Positions 48,957 to 57,151 of a stretch of DNA of 64,000 bases are shown one piece after another. The stretch comes from Sphingopyxis sp. H115 (GTDB taxonomy: Bacteria > Pseudomonadota > Alphaproteobacteria > Sphingomonadales > Sphingomonadaceae), in NCBI RefSeq assembly GCF_001468465.1, contig NZ_LNSA01000002.1, positions 1 through 64,000 on the forward strand, written 5' to 3'. The notes under the pieces are model-generated. The model searched no databases. It was not told where the DNA came from and saw nothing but the letters and a program-made list of their open reading frames with translations. How positions within the stretch are numbered: position 1 is the stretch's first letter; every line of letters starts with the position of its first letter. Both the position numbers and the translations under genes were made by a program.

Positions 48957-49163
48957 ATGGCGTCCTACTATGTCAACATGAACGCTCAATCGAACGGCGA
49001 TCACGAGGTCCACAAGTCCGACTGTACGTGGCTTCCCTATCCGGAGAACCGTATCTATTTGGGCGAATTCGTTTCCTGCTACGGGGCAGTCGATGCTGCG
49101 CGAAAGCATTATACCCAAGTGAACGGTTGCTACTATTGTTCGCCCAACTGCCACACCGGCTGA
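48957..49163 (+). CDS. Small Cys-rich protein (68 residues)
   Basis: The ATG at 48957 is preceded by AAGGAGTGAGG. The 68 residues include HEVHKSDC near the N terminus and NGCYYCSPNCH near the C terminus, so a metal-binding CxxCxxxCH site is likely. It resembles small proteins found in accessory regions of many bacteria. The upstream frame to 48906 is out of register with the ribosome binding site and was rejected. Function unknown. Confidence 0.68.
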   Translation: MASYYVNMNAQSNGDHEVHKSDCTWLPYPENRIYLGEFVSCYGAVDAARKHYTQVNGCYYCSPNCHTG

Positions 49164-49178
49164 TGCGGTCAATCTTGG

Positions 49179-49211
49179 TCTAGCGGGATAACCTTTAGGA
49201 TTCCCGCTAGA
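49179..49211 (+). terminator. Hairpin after the Cys-rich gene
   Basis: TCTAGCGGGA and TCCCGCTAGA are perfect 10-base arms. No T-run follows, so a Rho-independent role is uncertain. The flanking 49164-49383 otherwise holds only the repeat at 49266 and no gene. Confidence 0.5.
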
Positions 49212-49265
49212 CACGCACTTTGGGGCGTTACGGTCACAGTTTACTTGGCCCCCAATTGCCTTACG

Positions 49266-49297
49266 ACGCATGATCCCGGATAAAGTCCGGGGTGACG
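49266..49297. repeat. Partial palindromic repeat (half element)
   Basis: GCATGATCCCGGATAAAGTC followed by CGGGGTGACG is one end of the dispersed GTCATCCCGG family, without a clear opposite arm. Confidence 0.5.
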
Positions 49298-49383
49298 AAG
49301 AGGTGGGGTGTCGATCAGGGAAACGCCTTGCCCCGGGACTACTTAACTGTATGATGCAAGCAATACAGTAAGGAAGTCCCGCC

Positions 49384-49926
49384 ATGCCCTTCACCGTCCT
49401 CCTCCTCGCCGCCGCGCTCGGCGCCGCGCCGCCAGCCACCGGCACCCCCATGCCCACCGGCGAAGCCCTCACCGCGCGGATCGAGGCCAGTGACGCCCGC
49501 CTGTTCTGGGCTGCGTTCGAAGGCTGCGACGCAAAAGCGCTCCCCGACCTGCTCGCGCCCGATTTCCGCATGATCCACGACAAGGACGGCCTTGCCCTAC
49601 CCAGCCGCGACGCGATGATCGCTGGTGTCGCAAAGAATTGCGCCAATCGCATGCCCGGCGGCGCCCATGCGGGGTACAGGAACCGCCGCCTGCTCGTCCC
49701 CGGATCGCACCGCGTCCGCGCGATGGGCGACTGGGGCGCGCTGGAGGAGGGCGCGCACGTCTTTTTCGAATGGAATGCCCGCGACGCGCGCTGGGACATG
49801 GTCGGCGGCGCGCATTATATGCACCTGTGGCAATGGATGCCCGCCGAAGCGCGCTTTCGCCTGTCGCAAAGCTACAGCTACGATCATGCCGGCGCCGCGC
49901 CCTATCCGCCCGCTTCCGCGCCCTGA
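49384..49926 (+). CDS. Secreted SnoaL/DUF4440-like protein
   Basis: The 180-residue protein has a signal peptide (VLLLAAALGAAPPATG) and an NTF2-like fold start (LTARIEASDARLFWAAFEGC), followed by a WDMVGGAHYMHLWQW segment. AAGGAAG lies 7 bases before the ATG. Such proteins are often small periplasmic enzymes or binding domains; no substrate is implied. Confidence 0.68.
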   Translation: MPFTVLLLAAALGAAPPATGTPMPTGEALTARIEASDARLFWAAFEGCDAKALPDLLAPDFRMIHDKDGLALPSRDAMIAGVAKNCANRMPGGAHAGYRNRRLLVPGSHRVRAMGDWGALEEGAHVFFEWNARDARWDMVGGAHYMHLWQWMPAEARFRLSQSYSYDHAGAAPYPPASAP

Positions 49927-50031
49927 CCCCGAACCGGGCTCGCGCCCGCGCCGCACCCCCAAATCCTGTTTCGCGCGCCTCCCCCCAAAAAAAGCTTTCC
50001 TACACGTTCGCTTTATGTTCCAAACTGTCGG

Positions 50032-50742
50032 ATGAGCCATATCGCCCCCATTGCCGCGCCCGACGCGGCCGCCGCCCTCCCCGCCGAAACCACCCCCGCG
50101 CTCGACGCGCACGGCCATGACCCTGCCGCTTACGACTGGGTGCCGGTGCTGAAAAAGCGCCGCAAGGACGGCTGGTCGCCCGACAGGCAGCGCGCCTTTA
50201 TCGAGACGCTGGCCGACTGCGGGTCGGTCGTCACCGCGGCGCAGCGCGTCGGCATGTCCGAATCCTCCGCCTATCGCCTGCGCCGCTCGCCCGGCGCCGA
50301 GGCGTTCGACCGCGCCTGGTCGGCGGCGATCGACGCGGCGTCGAAGAAATTGCTCGACGCCGCCTTCGAACGCGCGCTCGTCGGCACCGACGAGCCGGTG
50401 TTCGACCGCGACGGCAACCGCGTCGGCCGCCGCCTGCGCCAGAGCGACCGGCTGCTGATGTTCCTGCTGCGCGCCTATGCGCCCGACCGGTTCGGCGAGC
50501 GCCCCGCGGCGCCCGCCCCCGCCGTCACCCCGGTTGCCGAGGCGCTCGTCCAGCTTCACCCCGCGCCGCCGCCCGCGCCCGCGGCGCTGATGGCGCCCGA
50601 GGATCTGGCGGTCGCACTCGAAGTCGCCGATCATTTCGACGGCCAGTTGCCGCGCTGGTACCGCGACGACGCGGCCGATGCCGTCGAGGAGCCCGCTGAA
50701 ACGCCGCTCGCGCCGTCATCCGACAAGGCTGACCTTTGCTGA
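50032..50742 (+). CDS. Helix-turn-helix protein of the sphingomonad type
   Basis: The 236-residue protein has an N-terminal helix-turn-helix (WSPDRQRAFIETLADCGSVV, then AQRVGMSESSAYRLRR, about residues 45-85) as in homeodomain-like or terminase-small-subunit-like proteins. A Pro/Ala-rich middle and an acidic tail follow. The stop lies inside a set of 10-base repeats (50728-50790). No signal peptide. Targets unknown. Confidence 0.68.
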   Translation: MSHIAPIAAPDAAAALPAETTPALDAHGHDPAAYDWVPVLKKRRKDGWSPDRQRAFIETLADCGSVVTAAQRVGMSESSAYRLRRSPGAEAFDRAWSAAIDAASKKLLDAAFERALVGTDEPVFDRDGNRVGRRLRQSDRLLMFLLRAYAPDRFGERPAAPAPAVTPVAEALVQLHPAPPPAPAALMAPEDLAVALEVADHFDGQLPRWYRDDAADAVEEPAETPLAPSSDKADLC

Positions 50743-50790
50743 ACTTTGGCAACAGCGCCGCGCCACGGGGCTGAACTTTGCTGAACTTTG
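50728..50790. repeat. CTGAACTTTG short repeats over the end of the HTH gene
   Basis: GCTGACCTTT (50728-50737), GCTGAACTTTG (50738-50748), GCTGAACTTTG (50770-50780) and the same (50780-50790) are spaced about 10, 32 and 10 bases apart. In another frame they read LTFAEL and LNFAEL. The gene's stop codon lies in the second copy. Confidence 0.6.
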
Positions 50791-50813
50791 CCGCCGCGAA
50801 CGGGGCATCACCC

Positions 50814-51320
50814 TCAATTCATCACCGACCCCGCCGGAAACCCGCGCAGCCCCGCGACCGCGAACATCACCCCGCCGCGCACCGCCTCGGGCGAGTCCTC
50901 GAGCAGGTAGAGCTTCACCAGTTCGCGCGTCACCTCGCTGTCGTCGTCGACGACCAGCCGCAGCGACGCGATGCCGAGGTCGTTCTTCGAAATCACCACG
51001 TCGCGGATCAGCGGCAGCGGCCAGCTGTCCGACGCACCGCGATACAGCCGCGCGCCGTCGTGCCAGATAAACGCATCGCGCCGCCGCCACGCGCGAAAAA
51101 AGGCGGCAAAGCCGAGCAGCGCCGCCACGATCGCGGCGGTGACGAGCAGATTGCCGAACAGCAGCATGCGCAGCACGTCGCCCGCGCCGTCGCCCCACGC
51201 GCCGCGCGCCTGCCGCACGATCAGCGCCGTCGCGGCGAGCGCGCACAGCAATTGCCCCGCCAGCAGCGGCTTCGCCTTAAGCCGGCCGATCACGATCTGT
51301 CTGTTCCCCCCGCCTGTCAT
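50814..51320 (-). CDS. Two-helix membrane protein of unknown function
   Basis: The 168-residue protein has two transmembrane segments (AGQLLCALAATALIVRQA and LLVTAAIVAALLGFAAFFRAW) and then a soluble domain with ISKNDLGIASLRLVVDDDSE and REL/KLYLL strands, resembling a PH-like membrane domain. The ATG at 51320 is used. Function unknown. Confidence 0.68.
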   Translation of the reverse strand: MTGGGNRQIVIGRLKAKPLLAGQLLCALAATALIVRQARGAWGDGAGDVLRMLLFGNLLVTAAIVAALLGFAAFFRAWRRRDAFIWHDGARLYRGASDSWPLPLIRDVVISKNDLGIASLRLVVDDDSEVTRELVKLYLLEDSPEAVRGGVMFAVAGLRGFPAGSVMN

Positions 51321-51460
51321 CGCGCGCCCTACATAGGAAGCGCCCCCGCCCCGCGCCAGTCCGCAGCGCCGACCGACCTGCTCGCCCCGCCCTTTGCCAC
51401 CGCCCCCGCCTTGACACGCCGCACCGCGGCGCGCACCCATCGGCAGGGGAGAATAACCGC

Positions 51461-52246
51461 ATGATATCGCGTCATTGCACCATCGTCGCGGCGATCGGCA
51501 CTGTTTTCGCCGCGTCGGCCGGTGCGACGCAGGCGCCGCCCGCACCGCCGCCGCTGCCCGACCCCGTGACCGAACGGCATTTCAGCCCAGAGGGCCGGAT
51601 TTCGATCGAAACCTATCGGCTCGATCCGGCGACCGCGCCGGTTCCGCCGCCGACGGTCGCGCAGCGCCGCTATCTGGCGCACCGGCTGGGCAAGCGGGCG
51701 GGCAAGCCGCTCGACGTCGTCGTCGCCTGCTGGATCAAACCATCGGGCGAGGTCGCCGACAATTGCGCGCCGGACAATTTACACGCCTATTCCCAATTCG
51801 ACGTGTTCGCACTCGATTTCGCCCGCGTGCCCCGGCCGGTGTTCCCGGTCTTTCCCGAACTCACCGACCGCCGGCCCCAACCCCGCCGCGTCGAATATCG
51901 CTACCATTACGACGGCGCGCCGCTCGCGCCGATCGACTGGAACCGCGGGCCGCTCGTCGACCGGCAGCAGATCGCGCCGATCGCGCGCACCGACTGGGTC
52001 GAATATCCGATCCGTGCGATGGCGGCGCGCAAGGAGGCAAAGGTCGTGGTCGAATGCCAGGTGCAGGACGACCGATCGGTCGTCTGCCGCACACTCGACG
52101 TCGTACCGGCCGAGAATATGTCCCATTTTTCGGATGCCGGCGAATATCAATATATTGCGCGGCGCGCGCCCGCGACGCTCGCGGACGGCCGCAACAGCGC
52201 CGGTGCGCGCGCGCGCTTCGAACTCGACTTCCGCCTGCCCGACTGA
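51461..52246 (+). CDS. Secreted protein with TonB C-terminal-like domain
   Basis: The 261-residue protein has a signal peptide (IVAAIGTVFAASAGATQ), a Pro-rich stretch and two TonB_C-like segments. The later one is YPIRAMAARKEAKVVVECQV with a following RTLDVVPAENMSHF. GGGAGA lies before the ATG. There is no N-terminal helix that stays in the membrane, so it is not a classical TonB. Function unknown. Confidence 0.65.
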   Translation: MISRHCTIVAAIGTVFAASAGATQAPPAPPPLPDPVTERHFSPEGRISIETYRLDPATAPVPPPTVAQRRYLAHRLGKRAGKPLDVVVACWIKPSGEVADNCAPDNLHAYSQFDVFALDFARVPRPVFPVFPELTDRRPQPRRVEYRYHYDGAPLAPIDWNRGPLVDRQQIAPIARTDWVEYPIRAMAARKEAKVVVECQVQDDRSVVCRTLDVVPAENMSHFSDAGEYQYIARRAPATLADGRNSAGARARFELDFRLPD

Positions 52247-52278
52247 CCGGGCCCGAACGTCACCGGGGAGACCGCTGC

Positions 52279-52881
52279 ATGTCCAGCCATCGTATCATCG
52301 CCGCCGCGCTCGCCGTCGCTGCGCTTGCACCGTCTGCCGCCGCGACCTCGATCTACACCCCGCCCCCGCACAACGCCGATCGTGCGTGCGGGGCACTTGC
52401 GGGCCTGCTTGCGCGGCTCGCGACCGCCGAACGCCGCGAACTCACCGACCTCCTGCTCGGCATGCGAGTGACGACCGACGCACTCGGGCGCGTTCAGGGG
52501 GCCGAGTGGGACGCGCTGCTCGCGGAGCTGCGCACGCACAATGGCAAGCCGGACAAGCGGCCGATGCGGCTGACCGCGCTGCACCGCATCGACGACCGCG
52601 ACCGCAAGAACGCCGCACTTTACGTGGCGATGGTCGAGCGCGAACGTTGGGAGCTGCATCGCTATGCAGGCGACGACGGCATGCTGATGCCGATCTATGA
52701 ACCCCACCCGCATTATGAAACCGCGCCGGGCTTCTGGATAGTCGTCTTCAGCGGCAACCAGGTCGTCAGCCTGCGCGAAGCAGGCGAACTCTATATGACG
52801 GGCCTGGGCAAGGCGACCGACTGCCGGGGCGCCGTCGACCCCGAGGAGCCCGTCGCCGTCACCGTGCCCCGAAGGGACTAA
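52279..52881 (+). CDS. Small secreted hypothetical protein
   Basis: The 200-residue protein has a signal peptide (IIAAALAVAALAPSAAA) and no family that I recognise. It follows the TonB_C-like gene by 32 bases. GGGGAG precedes the ATG at 52279. Confidence 0.62.
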   Translation: MSSHRIIAAALAVAALAPSAAATSIYTPPPHNADRACGALAGLLARLATAERRELTDLLLGMRVTTDALGRVQGAEWDALLAELRTHNGKPDKRPMRLTALHRIDDRDRKNAALYVAMVERERWELHRYAGDDGMLMPIYEPHPHYETAPGFWIVVFSGNQVVSLREAGELYMTGLGKATDCRGAVDPEEPVAVTVPRRD

Positions 52882-52956
52882 CCGGGCCGTGCGCGCGGCA
52901 AGCCGGTGCCGCACCTGCTTCATCCTTGCTATAGTGCAAGCGAAAGGAGAAAGCCC

Positions 52957-53112
52957 ATGCAGGCCGTAACCGAAGGCGACCGCCGTAAGGAGGTGCGCAC
53001 CCTCCTCGACCAGATCCAGGCGCATCCCGAACGCGACTGGACCGCGGCGCGCCAGCGCCTCGCGACGCTCAACAAGCTGATCGCGGGGCCCGCGCGCCAA
53101 AACCCGCACTAG
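52957..53112 (+). CDS. 51-residue hypothetical protein
   Basis: The ATG at 52957 has AAAGGAGAAAG upstream and a TATAGT-like -10 box near 52930. The product is helical and charged (RKEVRTLLDQIQAHPERDW; RQRLATLNKLIAGP). No family recognised. Confidence 0.58.
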   Translation: MQAVTEGDRRKEVRTLLDQIQAHPERDWTAARQRLATLNKLIAGPARQNPH

Positions 53113-53246
53113 GCGCACCGGCACCGGCCGCTCGTCGCGCGCGCGCCGCCGTCCGCCGCAAGCGCCCGCGGGCAGAGGCAACAAGCGGGCAGATCGCCGG
53201 TTTCTCCTTGGCGGCATCGAACCGATGCCAGACGATGGAGACCGAC

Positions 53247-53630
53247 ATGCGCAAAGCCCCAGCTCCCGCTCTCGGCGCGCTCGCGCTCGCCCTTTTGGCG
53301 GCGCCCGCGCTGGCCCAGCCCGCTCCCGACCCCGCCGCCGGTCCCGCGCAACGCACCGACGCCGCCGGCCAAGCCGCCGATGCCGCCAACCTCACGCTTG
53401 CGACGCGCGAACAGGTGCGCCCCGGCGCGCAGATCCATTCGACCGACGGCCAGAGCGTCGGCACCGTCCAGAGCATCGACGGCGACACCGCCATCGTCGT
53501 ACGCGACGGCGCGCTCTACAATATCCCGCTCGCTGCCATCTACCATGGCGCGGTCGGCTCGTCGCATGGCCTCGTCACCAAATTGTCGAGCGCAGAGATC
53601 GAGGCGCGCACCGCCGCCGCAGCCGAATAG
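53247..53630 (+). CDS. Secreted Ala-rich protein with PRC-barrel-like motif
   Basis: The 127-residue protein has a signal peptide (ALALALLAAPALAQ) and a compact domain with GAQIHSTDGQSVGTVQSIDG, which resembles the beta-barrel PRC fold. GGAG lies 6 bases before the ATG at 53247. It is followed by two strong hairpins. Function unknown. Confidence 0.65.
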   Translation: MRKAPAPALGALALALLAAPALAQPAPDPAAGPAQRTDAAGQAADAANLTLATREQVRPGAQIHSTDGQSVGTVQSIDGDTAIVVRDGALYNIPLAAIYHGAVGSSHGLVTKLSSAEIEARTAAAAE

Positions 53631-53685
53631 CGCCGCGCACGAACAGCGGCGGCGACCCCTTGCAGCAAGGGAGGTTGCCACGCTC

Positions 53686-53769
53686 GGGGAGCCGGGTGCA
53701 CCCGGCTCCCCTCAGCAGACCGTATCGCATCAGCGATCGGGGAGGGAGCCGGGATACCGGCTCCCTTTC
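53686..53769 (+). terminator. Two strong hairpins after the PRC-like gene
   Basis: GGGGAGCCGGG and CCCGGCTCCCC (53686-53711) form a perfect palindrome around TGCA. AGGGAGCCGG and CCGGCTCCCT (53743-53766) form a second stem followed by TTTC. The two stems share GGGAGCCGG, so they are near copies. The gene-free stretch 53631-53888 holds only these and the terminator at 53802. Confidence 0.6.
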
Positions 53770-53801
53770 GCCGTTCAGCCGATGATGTCGAGCCGGGCAA
53801 G

Positions 53802-53839
53802 AAAATGGCCCGCCCCCCCAAAAAAAAGGGAGCGGGCCA
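53802..53839 (-). terminator. Rho-independent terminator of the DUF2171 gene
   Basis: TGGCCCGC (53806-53813) pairs with GCGGGCCA (53832-53839), and the minus strand continues into TTTTC. The loop contains a long A-run. Confidence 0.6.
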
Positions 53840-53888
53840 GTTTCGTTGCCGGCACGCCGGATTACGCCGCCAGCCCTCCGGTATTGCG

Positions 53889-54128
53889 TTATTCGGCCTC
53901 TTCGAACAGGTCGATCGCATTAGCTGCATTGGCCGACAGCCGGACGGTGTCGCCCTCGACCGCGGCAACGAGGCCGGCGGGCAGGTAATGATGCTTGCCG
54001 TCGACGCTGTCGGATTTGGTCAGCTTGATACGCTCGCCGTCGAGATGGTCGACGGTCCCGATATGGACGCCGTCGGCGCCGATGACATTCATATCTTCCT
54101 TGATCGCGCTATGGTCATGCTCTGCCAT
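53889..54128 (-). CDS. DUF2171-family small protein
   Basis: The 79-residue protein has the DUF2171 (PRC-like) pattern, MNVIGADGVHIGTVDHLDGERIKL then GKHHYLPAGLV. It is typical of sphingomonads and often stress-related. The ATG at 54128 is the natural start; the much longer frame above it is antisense to the neighbouring gene. Confidence 0.72.
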   Translation of the reverse strand: MAEHDHSAIKEDMNVIGADGVHIGTVDHLDGERIKLTKSDSVDGKHHYLPAGLVAAVEGDTVRLSANAANAIDLFEEAE

Positions 54129-54266
54129 CGTCAGTCTCCTTGCGCTCCGGGTGGGGGAGCCTCGCCACCATACGCGCGAAGTTCGAGTCGGCTCCATAGC
54201 CATGGACGAAGCGCCCCAGACTCGCGCCCGCTTTCCATTCACGCCCGGTCGCGTTATCCTTCGCCG

Positions 54267-54989
54267 ATGCGCCGCTTGTTCGCCATCATCGGCCTTACCC
54301 TTCTTGCCGCGCCGCTTCCAGCCCTGGGCTGCTCGGTTGCCCCAGGTTATCGGGTGCCGACGAATTTGGAGCTTGTCGAGAGCGCCGACCTGATTCTGCT
54401 CGGCACCGTAACCGCGGGCGATCCAGCCCCTGAAAGCAGCAGGGAACCGACGATCGCGGTCGAGCCCGTCGAAGCGCTCAAGGGCGTCATGCCTCCCGGC
54501 CCCATTGCCCTCGACGGGGTGATCGCGACCGGCGCCGAAACGCTGCCCAGCAATCCCTACGAACTCGAAGAAGCGCATCCGCAGAGCTTTGCCGGGGCGT
54601 GCATCCGTTACCTGTTTCCGCGCGGGTCGCGCGTGCTCTTCTTCCTCGACCGGCAGGATGGCGGCTGGCGCGCGGCGGGCGGCCCGTTCAGCCGCTGGGC
54701 CGAAGATGTGCTGACCGACGACGCGCCCTGGTTGCGGCTCGTACGCTTTTACGTCGACATCGCCGAGCTGCCCGAAGCCGAACGTGCCGCTGCGCTCGCC
54801 GGGCGCCGCGAAGAACTCGCCGCGCTTGGCGACGATCCCGTCGCGCAGCTGGTCGCCGCGGACATCGACCGCCAGCTTGCGGGGCCGAACCCGCCGCTGC
54901 GCGGCGAGCTGCCGCCGGCGCCCGACCCGGCGGACGCCGAGAGCGCCGAAGAGACGGATATCGAAAGCGAGGACGGCGAACCCAGCTAG
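54267..54989 (+). CDS. Secreted hypothetical protein with acidic tail
   Basis: The 240-residue protein has a signal peptide (IIGLTLLAAPLPALGC) whose cysteine could also be a lipobox-like site, and a domain with GSRVLFFLDRQDGGWRAAGG. The C terminus is strongly acidic (AEETDIESEDGE). It diverges from DUF2171 and converges with the nuclease. Function unknown. Confidence 0.65.
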   Translation: MRRLFAIIGLTLLAAPLPALGCSVAPGYRVPTNLELVESADLILLGTVTAGDPAPESSREPTIAVEPVEALKGVMPPGPIALDGVIATGAETLPSNPYELEEAHPQSFAGACIRYLFPRGSRVLFFLDRQDGGWRAAGGPFSRWAEDVLTDDAPWLRLVRFYVDIAELPEAERAAALAGRREELAALGDDPVAQLVAADIDRQLAGPNPPLRGELPPAPDPADAESAEETDIESEDGEPS

Positions 54990-54999
54990 GGCGAGCGCC

Positions 55000-55599
55000 C
55001 TAGGACGAGCCAGCGCACCAGGGGCGCCGTCGGCCCTCCCACGACCGCGCCAGCCCTTCTCCGATGAGCAGCAATCCGACGCTGTCGCCGTCGCGCGTGA
55101 CGATCCGCAACTTGCGCCCATAACGATCGCTGTCGCGTCCGGCGCTTTCGAGGCTGAAGGCGCCCTCGTTAAGCCATTGCTGCAATCGCTCGGTCGCCGC
55201 GCCGCCCAGCGCCGCCTCCTCGGCGCAGCGCGCGGGATGGGTTTCGGGGGTGTCGATGTCCGCGATCCGGTATTTTTCGCCCGCGAACCAGAAGGTGTCG
55301 CCATCGACGACGCAATTGCTGCCGCCGCCACTGTGGCAAAAGGTGAAATGAGCCGACAATTCGTCGTGCATTGCCCTGCCGGACGCCGCGCCTTCCTCAG
55401 AAGCGAACAGCGCTGCGACGGGTGCCACCACGGCATCGGCCTCCTCTGGAAACCGCTGGAAAATCGACACCGCCGCAACGAACGCAACCATCATCGCCGG
55501 CGCCAGCCACGGATTAGCGCGCACGGACCGCTGCCGCACGATCGGGTTTCGGCGGCGCACCGCGCGTCGCTCTCTGTGATGGAAATCGGGGCCGGACAT
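55000..55599 (-). CDS. Membrane-anchored thermonuclease-like protein
   Basis: The 199-residue protein has one N-terminal helix (NPWLAPAMMVAFVAAVSIF) and a staphylococcal nuclease fold at about 90-195: VVDGDTFWFAGEKYRIADID, TPETHPARC and DRYGRKL. It should cleave nucleic acid in the periplasm. The Arg and Glu catalytic residues cannot be confirmed without alignment. Confidence 0.8.
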   Translation of the reverse strand: MSGPDFHHRERRAVRRRNPIVRQRSVRANPWLAPAMMVAFVAAVSIFQRFPEEADAVVAPVAALFASEEGAASGRAMHDELSAHFTFCHSGGGSNCVVDGDTFWFAGEKYRIADIDTPETHPARCAEEAALGGAATERLQQWLNEGAFSLESAGRDSDRYGRKLRIVTRDGDSVGLLLIGEGLARSWEGRRRPWCAGSS

Positions 55600-55715
55600 A
55601 TCCCGACCCTAGCGAGTGGGGCTTAGCAAAACCCCAACGAGGCGGCTCCGCAATGGCGGGCAAGACCCGACAAACGCGTTCGCTCCGGCGCCGTTTCAGA
55701 TCCTATGTCGACCAG

Positions 55716-56030
55716 TCAGGGCGCGCCGCGCGGTTCGTCGTCGTCGACCCCGCCCGGGCCCAGTTCGTCCTCCTCGTCATCGTCGCTGCGCTCGCCGCGA
55801 TAAGCGTCCATGTCGATCCGGCCCGATCGTTCCATCTGGCGCATATGATCGACCAGATCCTGCACATCGTCGCTCGCGCCGGCGCTCGGCTTCTTGGCAC
55901 TATCCTCGAGGCGCGTCTCGCGCCGTGCCGCCTCGGCGACGCTCTGCGCCTGCGCGCCCTCGTCATCCTGCTCGCGGTTGCGGGCCTCGGGGGCATCTGC
56001 TGCGGGGGGTATGCGGGGATCGTCGATCAT
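55716..56030 (-). CDS. Small highly charged hypothetical protein
   Basis: The 104-residue protein is very acidic and rich in Asp, Glu, Ala and Gly, with no hydrophobic core or signal peptide, so it is probably disordered. AAGGA precedes the ATG at 56030. No family recognised. Confidence 0.55.
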   Translation of the reverse strand: MIDDPRIPPAADAPEARNREQDDEGAQAQSVAEAARRETRLEDSAKKPSAGASDDVQDLVDHMRQMERSGRIDMDAYRGERSDDDEEDELGPGGVDDDEPRGAP

Positions 56031-56084
56031 GTCCGGTTCCTTTTAGGGATGGCCGGAAAACGCACAGCTCCGTCGTGCCGTTCC

Positions 56085-56777
56085 TCAGACGGTCGCGGCG
56101 AGCACCTTATTCTCGATCACGCGGATGAGCGCCTCCGGATCCTGCGCGCCGGGAATCAGCATCCGGCCGCCCAGAATGAAAGCGGGCACGCCGGTGATAT
56201 TCTGGTCGGCCCAATAGGCTTCCTCGGTGCGCACCATTTCGCCGAATTCACCCGACGCAAGGATCGCCACGGCGCGGTCCCGGTCGAGCCCGACCGATGC
56301 GGCGGCATCGGCTAGTACGTTATGGTCGCCGACATCGCGATTGTCGGTAAAATGAGCGGCGAACAGCGCCAGCTTCAATGCCGTCTGTACTCCAGTCGGC
56401 CCCTTCTGTTCGGGGTCTTCCATCGCCGCCGCCCAGGTCAGCAGGCGATGCGCGTCGAAACTGTTGCGCATGCGGAAATCGGGCCCGCGGTTGAAGGCAA
56501 AGCCCAACTCGGCCGCAATGCTCGCGAGACGCTCCGTATTGGCGCGGCTCTGCTCGGCGCTGATGCCATATTTACGCATGACATGGCTGGCGGCAGCCTC
56601 GCCCTCCACCGGCATATCGGGATTGAGCTCGAATGGATGCCACTGGACGCGAAAATCCAGTCGCCCGGCGAAATGATCGATGACCTTGCGGAATTTCAGC
56701 CAGCCGATGATGCACCAGGGACACATCACGTCGGACACGATATCGACGCTCAAGCGCGGCACGCGCGGTTCAGTCAA
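56085..56777 (-). CDS. DsbA-family oxidoreductase (FrnE-like)
   Basis: The 230-residue protein has a thioredoxin-like fold with the active-site motif VMCPWCIIG (CPWC, about residues 19-22) and a helical insert, and lacks a signal peptide, as in the FrnE/2-hydroxychromene-2-carboxylate isomerase-like group. It probably acts on thiols in the cytoplasm. The start is a TTG at 56777 with AGGAG 7 bases upstream. A longer frame exists but lacks this spacing. Confidence 0.8.
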   Translation of the reverse strand: MTEPRVPRLSVDIVSDVMCPWCIIGWLKFRKVIDHFAGRLDFRVQWHPFELNPDMPVEGEAAASHVMRKYGISAEQSRANTERLASIAAELGFAFNRGPDFRMRNSFDAHRLLTWAAAMEDPEQKGPTGVQTALKLALFAAHFTDNRDVGDHNVLADAAASVGLDRDRAVAILASGEFGEMVRTEEAYWADQNITGVPAFILGGRMLIPGAQDPEALIRVIENKVLAATV

Positions 56778-56809
56778 AGCCGATCTCCTGCCGGCGCGGC
56801 GCGGCGCGC

Positions 56810-56950
56810 TCAATCGGCTGCGCGGCGATCCTTGCCTGTTCGCCGGTCGCCCTTGCGACGATCCGGCCCCTTATAATCGGGATCATCGGCCTTGCGGCGG
56901 TCGCCCGCGCGCCGGTCCGAACGCCCCCTCTTGTCCTCATCGTCCGCCAT
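56810..56950 (-). CDS. 46-residue Asp/Arg-repeat protein
   Basis: The ATG at 56950 (GGAAG upstream) gives a very basic, low-complexity protein with repeated DRR units (SDRRAGDRRK, GPDRRKGDRRTGKDRR). The order of Asp-Arg-Arg repeats suggests a disordered nucleic-acid- or protein-binding tail. It lies between the DsbA-like gene and the four-helix membrane gene on the same strand. Not certain to be expressed. Confidence 0.5.
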   Translation of the reverse strand: MADDEDKRGRSDRRAGDRRKADDPDYKGPDRRKGDRRTGKDRRAAD

Positions 56951-57151
56951 AGGCTTCCTCCCACCCAAAGGAAAATGGAAGCGACCCGGCGCCCAGTAAC
57001 TCATATAATGATCAAAAAGACAAGCAACGGTCCGAATCCGCCGATTGTTGGGCATCGGCTTGAGGTTCGGGGCGGAATTCCCGGCACCGGTTCTCGCCGG
57101 GGTTTACATCGCTATCGGCCACGTCCGGCCGAAAATTGTCAATCTGCCGAA

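Noticed and set aside
8-53711. CRISPR array or insertion sequence
   Set aside because: Repeats present are palindromes at single sites, not regularly spaced direct repeats, and no transposase or Cas motif was seen.
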